From Manduca sexta (Eukaryota > Arthropoda > Insecta > Lepidoptera > Sphingidae), in contig NC_051116.1 of NCBI RefSeq assembly GCF_014839805.1, positions 2,604,001 to 2,668,000 on the forward strand: a stretch of DNA of 64,000 nucleotides. The letters are read 5' to 3'. Every line of letters starts with the position of its first letter. Position 1 is the first letter of the stretch. Below the pieces are notes generated by a model, which had not been told where the DNA came from, searched no databases, and saw only the letters and a list, made by a program, of their open reading frames with translations. The position numbers and the translations under genes were made by a program. Of the stretch, positions 22,952 through 33,975 are shown piece by piece.

Positions 22952-23230
22952 ATAAAGCTGAAGAGTTTGAATGCGGTAAACTCAAGAACTACTAGTTCAA
23001 AATGATTTATTTTTATTTTCCCATTCATCGAGGAAGGCTGTAGGTTATATAACATCACGCTATGACCAATAGGAACGGAGCATCAATAAAAAATGTTGCA
23101 AAAACGGGAAGAATTTTTTCCTTTTAGAGTTTCCGTTGCGTTTAATTCGTAACTGGTTTAAGTTACGCGATAATTATGTATGACGGAATTGTTACTCTTA
23201 AATAGTTCTAAAAAATCATTAAAATTCAAA
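22939..23230 (+). mobile_element. HelB Helitron-like copy 1, 3' end unclear
   Basis: Starts TCTATACTATTATATAAAGC then tgaagagtttg, aactcaagaactactagttc, ctataggctatat-like text and a cataggagcggag-like segment. It shares the later segment taattatgtatgacggaatt with 28051-28650. No CTAG end is seen. Confidence 0.6.
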
Positions 23231-24023
23231 TAAGAAACAAATAACTTCTAAGAATCAAGAAAACATATTTCAATAAACTGATTTCAATATTTAAATTAAA
23301 AAAACAAGGCGCATTTCCCTACTCTCTTCATATGAAACAATGCATCTATAATATGATAACAAATCCAAAAAAAGGGCATCAACATTTTAAAATAAGCAAT
23401 CAATGACATTTCAAATATACGTATTATCAAGAACGAAGTAAAATATCGCGCTGTCTTTTTCACACATTCAACTTAGAATAGCAATGACGTAACATTATTA
23501 TCCTTTCTTAACTAAACACTGCCCTCTAGGAACAAAGTTACAATCATGTCTTTATACAAAAAATACATAATTTCTATGTCAGATATATCAGCTAAAACCA
23601 ATTAACTATCACACAATATGCCTAGTAGCGAATATTCGACCAATTTTCAAAATATAAAAAAACAATCATTCATTCGGTATCCGTTACCAATTTAAAAACA
23701 TTCTTGTTGTAAATCGCAAATGAATGACGAAAAAAGTATTTTCCAAATTCAAAACAATGGTAATTTAACATATAGAATCCAGATACGTAATTGGATAGCA
23801 AGTTGGGAGGCACGAACCACTTTGTAATGTTAACAGTTATAATTAAATCATAACAATGCTAATGAGAGTTTTAACGAGGTTCAATTACGTGGTTTATCAT
23901 CGTCAGTTTAGATATCAAACATGTTTGATGAGTATGATTAACTTGTGAACAATATAGAATCTGAATTATATTGCGATCTCGGAATATATTAAAGTAAATC
24001 TGATTTAAGTACCATGTACTCTA
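23231..24023. other. Non-coding AT-rich stretch
   Basis: cgaagtaaaatatcgcgctg (about 23436-23455) faintly recalls the CRE-containing repeat. Otherwise nothing recognised. Confidence 0.35.
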
Positions 24024-24195
24024 CACTGCTGGCTTATATCCGCCGGGCATAGTGGCCCACGTGCGTCGCGTTCCGCGATCAGCCTGTGTATATCCGGTTC
24101 CAACAGGCCGCTATAATTGTGTCGACTGCCGAGGGGTAACCTCTCATCAGTCGACATTATTTTGGGCTCCACTCCACTTACCATCAGTGTTGTAC
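24024..24195 (+). repeat. RepH copy, 5' truncated
   Basis: tccgccgggcatagtggccc, cgtcgcgttccgcgatcagc, aattgtgtcgactgccgagg and cacttaccatcagtg all match RepH. Confidence 0.7.
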
Positions 24196-24849
24196 AAGTA
24201 TAAAAAAAATACTACTGACTCCGATGGTTGCCAAAATGATATCAGCCACTTTACTGGATATCATATTGACTGTTTCTAGAGCGCGACTGGTTTAAACATG
24301 CTACAATGCTATATTGTCAATAACTAGATTCGCTATAGCTCCTAATTAATATGAGTATGAATCTGAAATATGTAGAGATCATTATAATTCAACCACTAAC
24401 TCATTTCATTAGAGTATAATCTTCATCACTGTGTCTGTCTATTTCTAAACTATTTTATGCAAGAAAGTTTCTTAAAGAACTGTAATTCCTAAAAAACGAT
24501 GAAGAAAATAACTTCCAAATTGTCACACGTTCAGCAATAACGATAGATCCACGTCGAAATTGATATTTTTTGACCCCCGACCGAATTATCTGAATACGGG
24601 ATGGCGGAAAGTAATATCGTTTGGCAAATTTATACCTGCCGGAGTAGGGTTGCCCCGTCCGAAATACCGGTAGCTAAAAATTACCGGAATGTTAAATTTA
24701 ATTAAGGCAAATTATACGTGAAATAATTTTCTTTTTAATGAAATTGTTTTAGTTTATTTTAGGGGTATGTGATGTTGGTTTTTAGTGGTTTTTGTTTTGT
24801 TTAAAACAAACCACTTTGGTTTTAACCACTTATTAGATACTAATAATGT
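24196..24849. other. Non-coding stretch
   Basis: Nothing recognised. Confidence 0.35.
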
Positions 24850-25120
24850 GTGACTGCCTCGTTGGCGTAGTTGTACTGCATGCACTGCACGGTACGGCAA
24901 CGCTTTGAGTTCCTGGGTTCGAATTCCGGGTCGGGCAAACTGATATTTGGGTTTTTCTGCTCAATATTAGCCCGGAGTCTGGAATTTGGGCCCGATATGG
25001 CGATAGGCTCGCCCCCCTATAACATCATGGGACGGAACACACTCGGCGAATAATGGGTGCCCTGGTTGCACCTCTGCATACCCCCTCGGGGATAAATGCG
25101 TGATAGTGTGTGTGTGTGTA
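24850..25120 (+). mobile_element. SINE2, full-length copy
   Basis: tRNA-like head gtgactgcctcgttggcgta, box B gggttcgaattccgggtcgg, body ggcccgatatggcgataggc and atcatgggacggaacacact, end ctcggggataaatgcgtgat followed by (GT)n. A pol III-type SINE. Confidence 0.85.
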
Positions 25121-25217
25121 ATAATGTACCTCCTATTAGTGATACTACTTGCTGGATACAGCGTTATGTTGGCTTACTCCTCTGTTTATCCTAAGAAAAT
25201 ACAAGTGTGAGCTTGCT

Positions 25218-25466
25218 TTTTTTATTGCCATGAATAACGAGACGTGTTAGCCGTTCGCCTGATGGTAATGGTATTTCACTGCGCTCGCCATCCCAAGATA
25301 TGAGATGTTAAGTCTTATTATATCCAGTTACACTGGCTACAATGTTCTTCTAACTGGAACACAACAGTGACTAGCACGCAACAGTACTGCTGGTTGGCGG
25401 CAGAAATAGACATTGCGGTAGTACCTACCCAGGCGGATTCTTACTCATGAGAGACCTACCACCACT
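25218..25466 (-). repeat. RepG, inverted copy
   Basis: ttattgccatgaataacgag at the tail, tcccaagatatgagatgtta, and catgagagacctaccac at the head. An internal deletion removes part of the tail-proximal region. Confidence 0.75.
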
Positions 25467-25488
25467 AAATAATATTATAATTATAGCA

Positions 25489-25768
25489 TGTCATACTGCG
25501 TTGCTTGCGGCTTCGCCCGCCAGAGCAGTCTTTACCCTTACAAAGGTCCTCAAAACACCAGTCATCTATTTCGAAATCAGATATTAAAAATTCCATAACT
25601 TCCCACAGGAGAAAATTACTGGGATAAAAAGTGGCCTATATTAATACAGGACATGATCTATCTGTGTACCTCGATCCAAATCCGTTGAGTTGTTTCTGCG
25701 TTTACTTCAAACAAACATTCAAATATCCAAACATTTCCACAAAGTTTCACATTTATATTATTTAGATT
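25489..25768 (-). mobile_element. HelD-like Helitron copy
   Basis: ttgcttgcggcttcgcccgc at the CTAG-proximal side, gaaaattactgggataaaa, then tccgttgagttgtttctgcg and tttcacatttatattattta. The terminal CTAG is mutated. Confidence 0.5.
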
Positions 25769-25904
25769 TTAAATGGAGTTAGCTTTGTAACAATATAATC
25801 CAAATTTTATTATTATAAACCGTAATTCCTAGGTATTACGAGTTTAACACCTAAAACCACAGGATAATGAGCGCTATGTCATGTATAACATCATAATCTA
25901 ATTA

Positions 25905-26284
25905 GCTTGTTAATGTTTAGATAGTTTTAAACCTAAAATCAGAAAGGATATAACTTGCTTGTTAATCTATATATATATAAAAATGAATCCCTATTTCCCT
26001 TGGTCACGCCATCACGCGTGAACGGTTGGATCGAGTTCACATTTTTTTTGTTGTGTTTGTGTCAGGAGATGGTTCTTATGAAAGAAAAAATTCAAAAAAT
26101 TGCGCAAAAAATTAGAAAATTTATGAAAAATAACGAGATTATTAATTATATAACTGTCAATTGTTTGAAATAACTGTCAGCGATTGACAGAATGCGCGCT
26201 GCAAATTCATAGTTAAGACGGGACAACGTCTGTCGGGTCAACTAGTATTTAGATAGTTTTAGACCTAAAATCAGAAAGGATATT
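25905..26284. repeat. 52-bp tandem duplication interrupted by HelA copy 3
   Basis: Unit one gcttgttaatgtttagatag ... ctaaaatcagaaaggatata (25905-25956). Unit two starts gcttgttaat at 25957, is interrupted by the Helitron, and resumes tttagatagttttagaccta at 26248. The two parts of unit two align with unit one with few differences. Confidence 0.75.
25966..26245 (+). mobile_element. HelA non-autonomous Helitron, copy 3
   Basis: TCTATATATATATAAAAATG at 25966, cacgcgtgaacggttgga, and gggacaacgtctgtcgggtc then aactag ending 26245, flanked by A and T. The 72-codon frame inside is not a Helitron protein. Confidence 0.88.
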
Positions 26285-26386
26285 ATTAATACAAACGTGA
26301 AACTCTGAAGATGTCTCATGATTGTTAGAAGTAAATGCTGATACCACTGAAAAGTTCTAAATGAAGATGAATGAAGAATGATTAAT

Positions 26387-26786
26387 ATACAGGATCATTT
26401 TGATATTACGTTACTAAATGAAACCACATACTTATCTACTTGAAAATAACACTTAACAATAAGTTACTAGAACCGTAGATGTAAAATAAAAAAAGTGTAT
26501 GTTTCGAACATAATATAATGTCATTTTAATTTTACGCGCCCTAATGCCACTACTACTACTCTAAGAGAATTCGTCGCAGCGGCAACATCATACTTTCAGT
26601 CAGAAATACACTTACGCACACGTCATATTTGCTTTAAAGTACAAAGTAATCCAAAAAATTTAACGCAAAAACCAAGATTTTTGGTGAATATATTCGTTAT
26701 TAATGGATTTTTGGCACATCAGCAAAGGTGAAGTAAAGTATGTCATTTCATTTAGCAACGTAATATCAAAATGAGCCTGTATAATG
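26387..26786 (+). mobile_element. MITE-1, complete copy 1
   Basis: Left end tacaggatcattttgatatt, acgttactaaatgaaac; right end gtttcattt-like text, acgtaatatcaaaatgagcc then tgta: inverted ends of about 30 bp with TA on both sides, compatible with a Tc1/mariner-like TA target. About 400 bp, no transposase. Internal marks: aaccgtagatgtaaaataaa and cgtcgcagcggcaacatca. Confidence 0.85.
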
Positions 26787-27189
26787 GGGCTCCTAGCAAA
26801 GACCCAAAGAAATCATCAAGTATTGTAAATTTACATTACTTATCATGTTCTATTGTATATTAAGTTGAATTTCCAATGTTGACACTCACAGAGCGAGTTA
26901 CTTAGTGTCCGACAGTTGCTAGGACGTGACTGCAGTCCCGGAGGTGAGTCACGTACTCTAAATGGCTGGTGACCAGATATTTACTTCCTTATTGAAGAAT
27001 TGGTCTGATGTATTGTGCGGGATAGTGCACAACTTTGCATAAAATAGGATAGTTTCCTATGTTTGATTTAGTTTATTAATTTATATGTAACAGAAAATTA
27101 TACGTAAAAGAAATTCTTTTGTGAAATCAGCATCAAAATTGCAAAAATAAAGCAGTTATTTATATTTGTAATATTGTTGTGAACAAAAG

Positions 27190-27290
27190 TTCGTGGTGGG
27201 GTTATCGCGCTGTCCTTTTCTCACTCACGCAGCGTTATCGTCGGTGGCGCTCAGTGACGTCATATTTCACTATTACTTATATTTGAAGTG
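27190..27290. repeat. Degenerate relative of the CRE-containing repeat
   Basis: gtggggttatcgcgctgtcc, tctcactcacgcagcgttat and cagtgacgtcatatttc loosely mirror the 16695 and 60190 repeats in reverse. Confidence 0.3.
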
Positions 27291-27869
27291 GTTCTTTTTT
27301 TTTGTAAACATCTTTTAAACGCTATTTTTTTTTAATTCCGTTGTACGATGTGACAGAGCAAGCCATATTGGAAGCGAATTTAAATGCCTGCTCTATCTGC
27401 TGATTTCTATCAGAAATCTAGGTATTAAATCGTCTAGGAACAAAACCAAGAGACTTCTATAATATTTTTTTGACCAAACTTACTGTATTAACAAACAAAA
27501 TTTAACTAAAGTCCATCCACCCTCCAAAAATCAAACTACAAACTCCACATATCAAACTGAAAGGAGGAAATTGTATAGAATTTATAAAAAAACATACCGG
27601 AAATCGAATACGCACACCCCTACACACCCTTTCGCCCTGACAAATGTTACACATTACGCACCACACGGGCCCAATCCTCTTAAGGGGCGTAAATAAAATT
27701 AATTCCATATATTCTCTTTTTTTTTGTTAAATTGAAGGTGTTAAGACAAAGAGGGGTGGAAAAAGTTTGCCGAGATTTTCCGTGATTTCGCAATTGGCCC
27801 ACCCCTATGAGGGTACAAAGTTCACATAAACTTTGACTGCAGAAACGAAAAATGTTAGTTTACATATGT
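27291..27869. other. Non-coding stretch
   Basis: A frame at 27502-27708 (minus) is cysteine-rich by chance. Nothing recognised. Confidence 0.35.
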
Positions 27870-28078
27870 ATATATATATAAAAATGAATCCCTATTTCCC
27901 TTGGTCACGCCATCACGCGTGAACGGCTGGACCGATTTCACTTTTTTTTTGTTGTGTTTGTTATTGTCAGGAGAAGGTTTTTGAAAGAAAAAATTCAAAA
28001 TATTGCGCGGAAAATTAGAAAATTTTGAAAACATAACGAAAACATATTAATCTATACTATTATATAAAGCTGAAGAGT

Positions 28079-28123
28079 TTGTTTGTTTGTTTGTTTGTGT
28101 TTGTTTGTTTGTTTGTTTGTTTG
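28079..28123. repeat. (GTTT)n microsatellite
   Basis: About ten GTTT/TTTG units near the 5' end of the nested Helitron. This is the expected expandable tract in HelB. Confidence 0.85.
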
Positions 28124-28132
28124 AACGCGCTA

Positions 28133-28510
28133 ATCTCAGGAACTACCGGTCCAAACTGAAAAATTCTTTTTGCGTTGGATAGCCCTTTGTTCGTGGAGTG
28201 CTATAGGCTATATATCATCACGCTATACCCAATAGGAGCGGAGTAGTAATGTCTTATCTCAGGAACTACCGGTTCGAACTGAAAAATTATTTTTGTGTTA
28301 GATAGCCCTTTGTTCGTGGAGTGCCATAGGCTATATATCATCACGCTATACCCAATAGGAGCGGAGCAGTAATGTCTTATCTCAGGAACTACCGATTCGA
28401 ACTGAAAAATTCTTTTTGTGTTGGATAGCCCTTTGTTCCTGGAGTGCTATAGGTTCCTGGAGTGCTATAGGCTATATATCATCACGCTATGACCAATAGG
28501 AGCAGAACAG
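28133..28510 (+). repeat. Three 123-bp tandem units within the nested Helitron
   Basis: atctcaggaactaccg starts at 28133, 28256 and 28379. Each unit continues with gatagccctttgttc, ggctatatatcatcacgcta and aataggagc. The third unit has an extra internal duplication (ttcctggagtgctatagg). Confidence 0.92.
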
Positions 28511-28952
28511 TAATGAAACATGTTGCAAATCGAGGAAAAATTATTAGTTTTGAGAGCTTCCGTTGCGTGCGCTGCGTAAACGGTTAAAGTTATGCAACAA
28601 TGATGTATGACGGGATTGTTCCTCTTAAAAAGTTCTAAAAAATATATTATAAAACAAAGTCCCCCGCTGCATCTGTCTGCCTGAACGTGTTAAACTCAAA
28701 AACTACCCAACGTATTAAGATGAAATTTGGTATGGAGACAGTTTGAGACCCTGGGAAGAACATAGGCTCCCGGGAAACTACTACTTTTATAACGGAAAAC
28801 TTTAGCCTGAAAAACTTTATAACGCGGGCGGAGCCGCGGGCAAAAGCTAGTTTTATATAACTGTCGATTGTTTGAAATAACTGTCAGCGATTGACAGAAT
28901 GCGCGCTGCAAATTCACAGTTATGACGGGACAACGTCTGTCGGGTCAACTAG

Positions 28953-29255
28953 TATAATATATATTTCATAGGAATAAAATTGTAAACTACAGCCGTGTAA
29001 AATATACGCTCCTTTAAAAGAATTTCGTCGCTAAATAAAATGAAATAACTGAAAGCTGTAAACAGAAATTTAAAAAAGAAAGACGCAGGTGTTCCTGACG
29101 TCCATACACGTGGCTGTATGGCTTCATATAAAGCAGAAATGTGTTAAATCTCTATAAGTACCTTACGAGCTGTGATTTCATTGGACAAGTTATTTTACGA
29201 TGTAGTTGAATTAAGTGTTGCTGACTAAAACAGCAACAATTTTTTAAATGATGGT
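28953..29255. other. Non-coding stretch
   Basis: Nothing recognised. Confidence 0.35.
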
Positions 29256-29440
29256 AAATGGCCCTCCAGATAGTGTCTGACGAGAGAATACCCCTCAGCA
29301 GTCAACACAATTATGCCGGCCTGGTGGAAAAACTTTCCTCCACTCCCCTGCATTCGCTAAGCTAAGGACATTCCAGTATCCTATTGCAGGTTTCCCCTGG
29401 TGGGGACTACGGCGTCCAATACACCGAGAAATCCGGACGG
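29256..29440 (-). repeat. RepH fragment plus adjoining retroposon-like sequence
   Basis: gacgagagaatacccctcag and acacaattatgccggcctgg are RepH reversed. The following gacattccagtatcctattg and gcaggtttcccctggtgggg look like the interior of a longer repeat not otherwise present. Confidence 0.5.
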
Positions 29441-31072
29441 ATACAACTATCCCTCAACAAGAAAATTATAAGTAATGAAGTAATCAAAATTAGATCACCT
29501 CACTACTGTTTATAGCAAGCTTAACATCGGGAGAGCTGCTTGCTCGTTTCATCATTAAAAGGCAATAGTGTTATTTAGCAAGCGAATTACTCGTCATACA
29601 AAAACTATATTCAACGCTTTGCCGGCCCGGCCTAGATTAATCGTACAATGTTTTGAACACATATTTCTATGCAAAAACCTATTGTATATTGATAACAATT
29701 TATTTCTGTATGGAATACACCGTACCGCGCATGCAGTCAACTAACCCACTGAGACAGTCAAATGAAATTTAACGTAGGTCGCATTTCGAGTCTTCTTTGA
29801 AGATAAGTTATTGTCATTGCTGGTCATTACTCTCATGGTGGTACTAAGGCTTATAGTGTATTACGATAGGTTCAATAAAAAATGCCTTTTTTAACAATAA
29901 TTAGGACACAAATTTGAGTCGACCAAGATTTGAGTTTATGTCCCAAACAGGCGTATCTTTAACCATAGTTATACTAAGTGTTCCAATTACATTCCTACCT
30001 ACCCTTCAAGTATAAAGTCGTGAATACAAAAATAAAATTTACCTCAACTTCATACCGCATTAAAACCGAATAAAATTCCGACTTATTTGTAATATTAAAA
30101 CAGTGCAGTAATAATTCCCAGTTTTGCGCAAAAAGGAACGAAGCGTCGATTCCCAGCTTTGTCCCATTGGGGGTTGAGGGGAATTGAATTTTACTCCATT
30201 TATAGAGGTTATATAATATTTTATTGCAACTCTTTATTTGCGTTTCAGTAACAACGCGAAGTTATTTTAAAATGACACTTAAGTTCTTTTATGGTAGATA
30301 AAAAAAAAATTATGCGACGGTTCAATGTTTTTAAATATAACTATTTCTTATAATGGCTCACTGATGATCACGATTCACTATTACTGGGGCTACTTTGGAA
30401 AATTTATAATAATTAGATATTTCATTTCATAAGCGCCTGATCATAAAAAATAGCAATATTACGCAGAACTAAGAAATTGACCTCATCCTAATACACACGT
30501 CACAGTGAGATATAGAAGTTTAATAATTTTGAAAAATTATACCAGGTAGTGTTTTTTCGAACCTTCATTCATTGCTTAAGAACAGGAATAGACAAACTGA
30601 TGGTACCCACCAAGAAGTATTATCACCCAAAGGATTTATTAATAAATCACACCTAAGTCCCATTATAACACAAAGCCTTGCTTAGCGATGGAAATAGACA
30701 AAACGGCCTCCTCGTACACCTAGTAACTTCATACAAAAGTACACATACCTAGTACCAAACACAAACCTTTCAACACCAAAAGAAAAAAGGAAATTAAAAA
30801 ATCTGTTTACTTTTCGATCCCACGCTGATTATTCCTTAAACATTGCGTGAGCAATCTTTTGTACAAAAAGGGAAAAAACCAAGATAAACTTAATGTATCC
30901 AGAGCCATCCCGCTAAATCCCGAGGGAGATGGCTTAGGGCCGGGATAATCGGGATGCGACGCGCACCAGCTGAATCAAATTGAGTTGATTTTTGGATTTG
31001 TGTTAACTGAGACTGGATAAAGGTATAAAGGCAAGTGGTAAGTGGCCATTGAGGTCTATGAACATTCAGATA
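29441..31072. other. Non-coding stretch
   Basis: AT-rich without family repeats or genes I can name. Confidence 0.35.
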
Positions 31073-31330
31073 TTTTTTTGGTGTACATTTTGACATTGCG
31101 TTACGTAATAAAACCACATACTTATCTACTTGTAAATAACACTTCACAATAAGTTACTTGAGCCGTAGATGTATAATAAAAAAGTTTCGAACAAAATAAA
31201 CAATAAACAGTAATTTTAATTTTAGGCGCTCTAATGCTTTTAAGAGAATTCGTCGCATCGGCAATACTTTCAGTAAGAAATACTCACGCACTCGCCTTAT
31301 ACGCATTTTACTACAATTGATCAAAAAATC
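31073..31330 (+). mobile_element. MITE-1, truncated copy 2
   Basis: tttgacattgcgttacgtaa, aaccacatacttatctactt, gagccgtagatgtataataa and gaattcgtcgcatcggcaat match MITE-1. The right third, including the right inverted end, is missing where MITE-2 begins. Confidence 0.75.
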
Positions 31331-31452
31331 AGAACACAGCATAACATAGGTATGCATAAATGTGGTTTGCAAATCGTTCTAATGATAATTTTATTTTACA
31401 TAGATTACGAAAGGGAAGGAATCGGGTTATATAGACCTTTCGCCAGTGCTAT
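31330..31452 (-). mobile_element. MITE-2, copy 2
   Basis: gtttgcaaatcgttctaatg, ttacgaaagggaaggaatcg and ctttcgccagtgct: MITE-2 reversed, joined directly to the MITE-1 remnant and followed directly by a SINE1. Confidence 0.7.
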
Positions 31453-31714
31453 TAAGAGGGTTTAGGCCTTAGTCCACCACGCTGGCCTAGTGCGGATTGG
31501 TAGACTTCACACACCTTTGAAATTCCTATAGAGAACTTCTCAGGTATACAGGTTTTCTCACAATGTTTTCCTTCACCGTTAAAGCGAACGATAAATTCAT
31601 AAAGAATACACACATGATTTTAGAAAAGTCAGAGGTGTGTGCCCTTGGGATTTGAACCTGCGGAAATTTGTATCGGCAGCCCGTTCCACACCCCACTAGG
31701 CTGTCGCCGCTTTT
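31452..31714 (-). mobile_element. SINE1, 3'-truncated copy
   Basis: aggccttagtccaccacgct, acttctcaggtatacaggtt, gggatttgaacctgcgg (box B) and actaggctgtcgccgct (head). The (TAA)n tail and the first tens of bases are absent. Confidence 0.85.
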
Positions 31715-32025
31715 AACTGGCATTAGGCTGTTGTAAGATAAATCTTAATTTCCACGACTATAAAGATTATATTTAATAAATACTTTACCATAAACGATAG
31801 AATTAATTTAATGGTGTTGGTGTAAATTCTATCATATATGGCAAACAAAAAGGTACATTTTACGTAAATCAATTTAGTTTTTCTATATTTGGTGTATATC
31901 ATTTTAGTCTAATTAAAGTGATAGATATGGCTAAATATCAAATATTTTTTATATTAATAGATGTTGAGAGGAATAAGGGGCTGGCCTTAATGTATTCGTC
32001 ATTGTTATTACAAATATCACTTAGC
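31715..32025. other. Non-coding stretch
   Basis: Nothing recognised. Confidence 0.35.
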
Positions 32026-32248
32026 TTTTGGTAAGATATATTATTTTATATCCACCCGGTGCTACACCACCATACACAAGGTTTTAAAACCCGCCATGGT
32101 GGCCCGGGATCTGTGTATATCTGGTTCCAACAGGACATAATTGTGTCGACTGTCGAGGGGCAATCATCTCTCGTCAGTCGACATTTAATTGGACCCTACT
32201 CCGCTTACCATTAGGGCGGTGGGGTCACTTTGTCATGCTTATATAAAT
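32026..32248 (+). repeat. RepH copy
   Basis: tatattattttatatccacc, acacaaggttttaaaacccg, acataattgtgtcgactgtc and cgtcagtcgacatttaattg, then ggtggggtcactttgtcatg. One of the longest RepH copies. Confidence 0.75.
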
Positions 32249-32317
32249 AAAATCAATTTTGCAAGTCGTAGATACTTATCGTTCTTTACGGAAAATACAA
32301 TAATCATAATTTCAACC

Positions 32318-32530
32318 GGGTATCATCCACTGCTGGACATAGGCCTCTCCCATTGAGCGCCACAGGGACCGGTTCTGTGCCGCCCTCATTCATCGGACTC
32401 CGGCGACCCTCACCAGATCGTCCGTCCATCTCGTGAGAGCCTGCCTACGCTGCGTCTTCCGATTCGTGTTCGCCACTACAGAACTTTTCCGCCCTAACGG
32501 TCGTCAGTTCTACGAGCTATGTCTCCTGTC
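32318..32530 (-). pseudogene. RTE-like LINE ORF2 C-terminal remnant
   Basis: Minus frame pieces TRWTDDLVRVAG and AAQNRSLWRSMGEAYVQQW followed by a stop are the C-terminal end of the RTE-like reverse-transcriptase polyprotein. The upstream part (WRTRIGRRSVGR) is shifted and there are at least two in-frame stops, so it is dead. Confidence 0.85.
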
Positions 32531-32895
32531 CACTGCCAGTAATTATAATAGTTATTGTGAATTGCATTTCCTCCTATAGTACACATTGATTTCATTTTCA
32601 ACCAACACTATTAGATAGACAATTTAATAAGGAACAATTTGGTAGTTTAAAATTATCAAAATGACCTAAAATTGATTTTTATAGAAATTATTCGTAAATA
32701 TTTGCATATTCTTAAGGCCATTTGCTCGGTGAAGGGTCTTAAGTAACTCGGTTCCTTAAATCTTTCGCTTTTTACTATGAAACTTCCCGTAATCGGAGCT
32801 CTGAGTTCTGCTTCGTTTAATATTTAAGATGTAATGTACAAAGTTTGTTACTTTACGTTGTGTTTTGATTTTAAACACAGGAGCGTTAAAAAAAA
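32531..32895. other. Non-coding stretch
   Basis: Nothing recognised. Confidence 0.35.
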
Positions 32896-33056
32896 CTGTT
32901 TGGGTAGGTAAGTTATGTTCCAAACACGGCACGGCTACCGTTTTGAGGTCCAAGGTTCGAATCTTGAGTTGGACAAATTGATATTGAACTGCTCTATAAG
33001 ATCGGAGACTGGAATTAGTGCCAGATATGGCCATAGGCTCGCTTCCTATCACATCA
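32896..33056 (+). mobile_element. SINE2, partial copy
   Basis: aaggttcgaatcttgagttg (box B region), gagactggaattagtgccag and atatggccataggctcgctt. The 3' end is lost after cctatcacatcatc. Confidence 0.7.
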
Positions 33057-33059
33057 TCA

Positions 33060-33400
33060 ATATATCCTTTAGCGGCGTAAATTGATAGACGCCACTGTAG
33101 AGGAACAGATGGTTGCGTTCCTGTGTGGAAGGGGAAGATTTCCAGTCAGGCAGATGTTTGTGACCGGCCGCGGCCCCTCCGACGGTTCCTATTAGGAGGT
33201 GGTATATATGCAGCGCGTCGCGCAACTTCTACCATCGCCATCCAGAATCATCTGTCGCCATCTAACGTGATTTCTGTGCGATATATCACTATTGTGTCAA
33301 TACCACATCGGTCTTCTCGCAGTTCCATTGAAGTTGATGAGATGACGGTGTGTATGCACTAATTGTACCGCCTACCACCAGCACCTTGGGTTTTGAATCG
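33060..33400 (+). other. GC-richer block with a TATA-like motif, possible retroelement 5' region
   Basis: A GC-rich stretch (ccggccgcggcccctccgac) is followed by ggtggtatatatgcagcgcg at about 33199-33218. A 79-codon frame (33123-33362) crosses it but has no recognised domain. The layout would suit an LTR or a LINE 5' region. This is inference only. Confidence 0.25.
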
Positions 33401-33975
33401 GATTAGCAGTTAACAGGATTCGGTATCGGTAACTCATCGGTAACTCAATAATTATCATCAAATACTCATATTTTGCAAACATCCCAACTAGTCCCGTCGC
33501 TCCGTCGACAATTCCAAATATTACCTCGACATCAGCTTATTTACCTAAAACTAAAAACTTCCATCCCGAATTCTGTTCCCACGGGTCAACCGTATTAAAA
33601 AAAACAACTGTATCGCTAAAAGCATTGCCATCCACTTCCCAGAGTGTCTTTGTGGGGTATCCTAGTGGGAAATCTCGAGGAAACCCGCTAATGCAGCCTG
33701 CATTGCATTAGATTTTCAGCACTGAAATATTATGGCTAGCTATCATTTATTATGGAGCTGCTCGCCAGTTTCTTGCTTCGTCAATATTTGGTTTCATTTC
33801 TTGTTAGATCGTTGTGAATGTTAAGGTTGCATAGGCAAACACAAAGCCTTTATAATATTATGTGAACTGGCAGCATAGTATTTGAATTATTGTAAACGAA
33901 TGATTATCAATGTAATGTTGTAACTAAGCCCTATATGCTGTTTTGTTACGGTTGTATAATGATTTCTTATGTTTA
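33401..33975. other. Non-coding stretch
   Basis: Nothing recognised. Confidence 0.35.

Larger units (their letters stand above)
28051..28850 (+). mobile_element. Nested HelB/HelC composite Helitron
   Basis: Begins TCTATACTATTATATAAAGC (28051), ends with the hairpin cgcgggcggagccgcgggc and AAAAGCTAG (28850), and sits between A (28050) and T (28851) of HelA copy 4. Its 5' part is HelB with a (GTTT)n tract and three 123-bp internal tandem units. Its 3' part from about 28651 (tattataaaacaaagtcccc) is HelC. No coding sequence. Either HelC inserted into HelB and lost its left boundary, or the element is a mosaic. Confidence 0.85.
27870..28952 (+). mobile_element. HelA Helitron copy 4, split by a nested Helitron
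   Basis: The 5' half (tatatataaaaatgaatccc to aaacataacgaaaacatatt, 27870-28050) and the 3' half (tttatataactgtcgattg to gtcgggtcaactag, 28851-28952) together make one HelA. They are separated by exactly 800 bases of another Helitron. Confidence 0.85.

Noticed and set aside
25955..26173. 72-codon frame with a lysine-rich end
   Set aside because: Lies wholly in HelA copy 3, which is non-autonomous; other HelA copies do not keep the frame.
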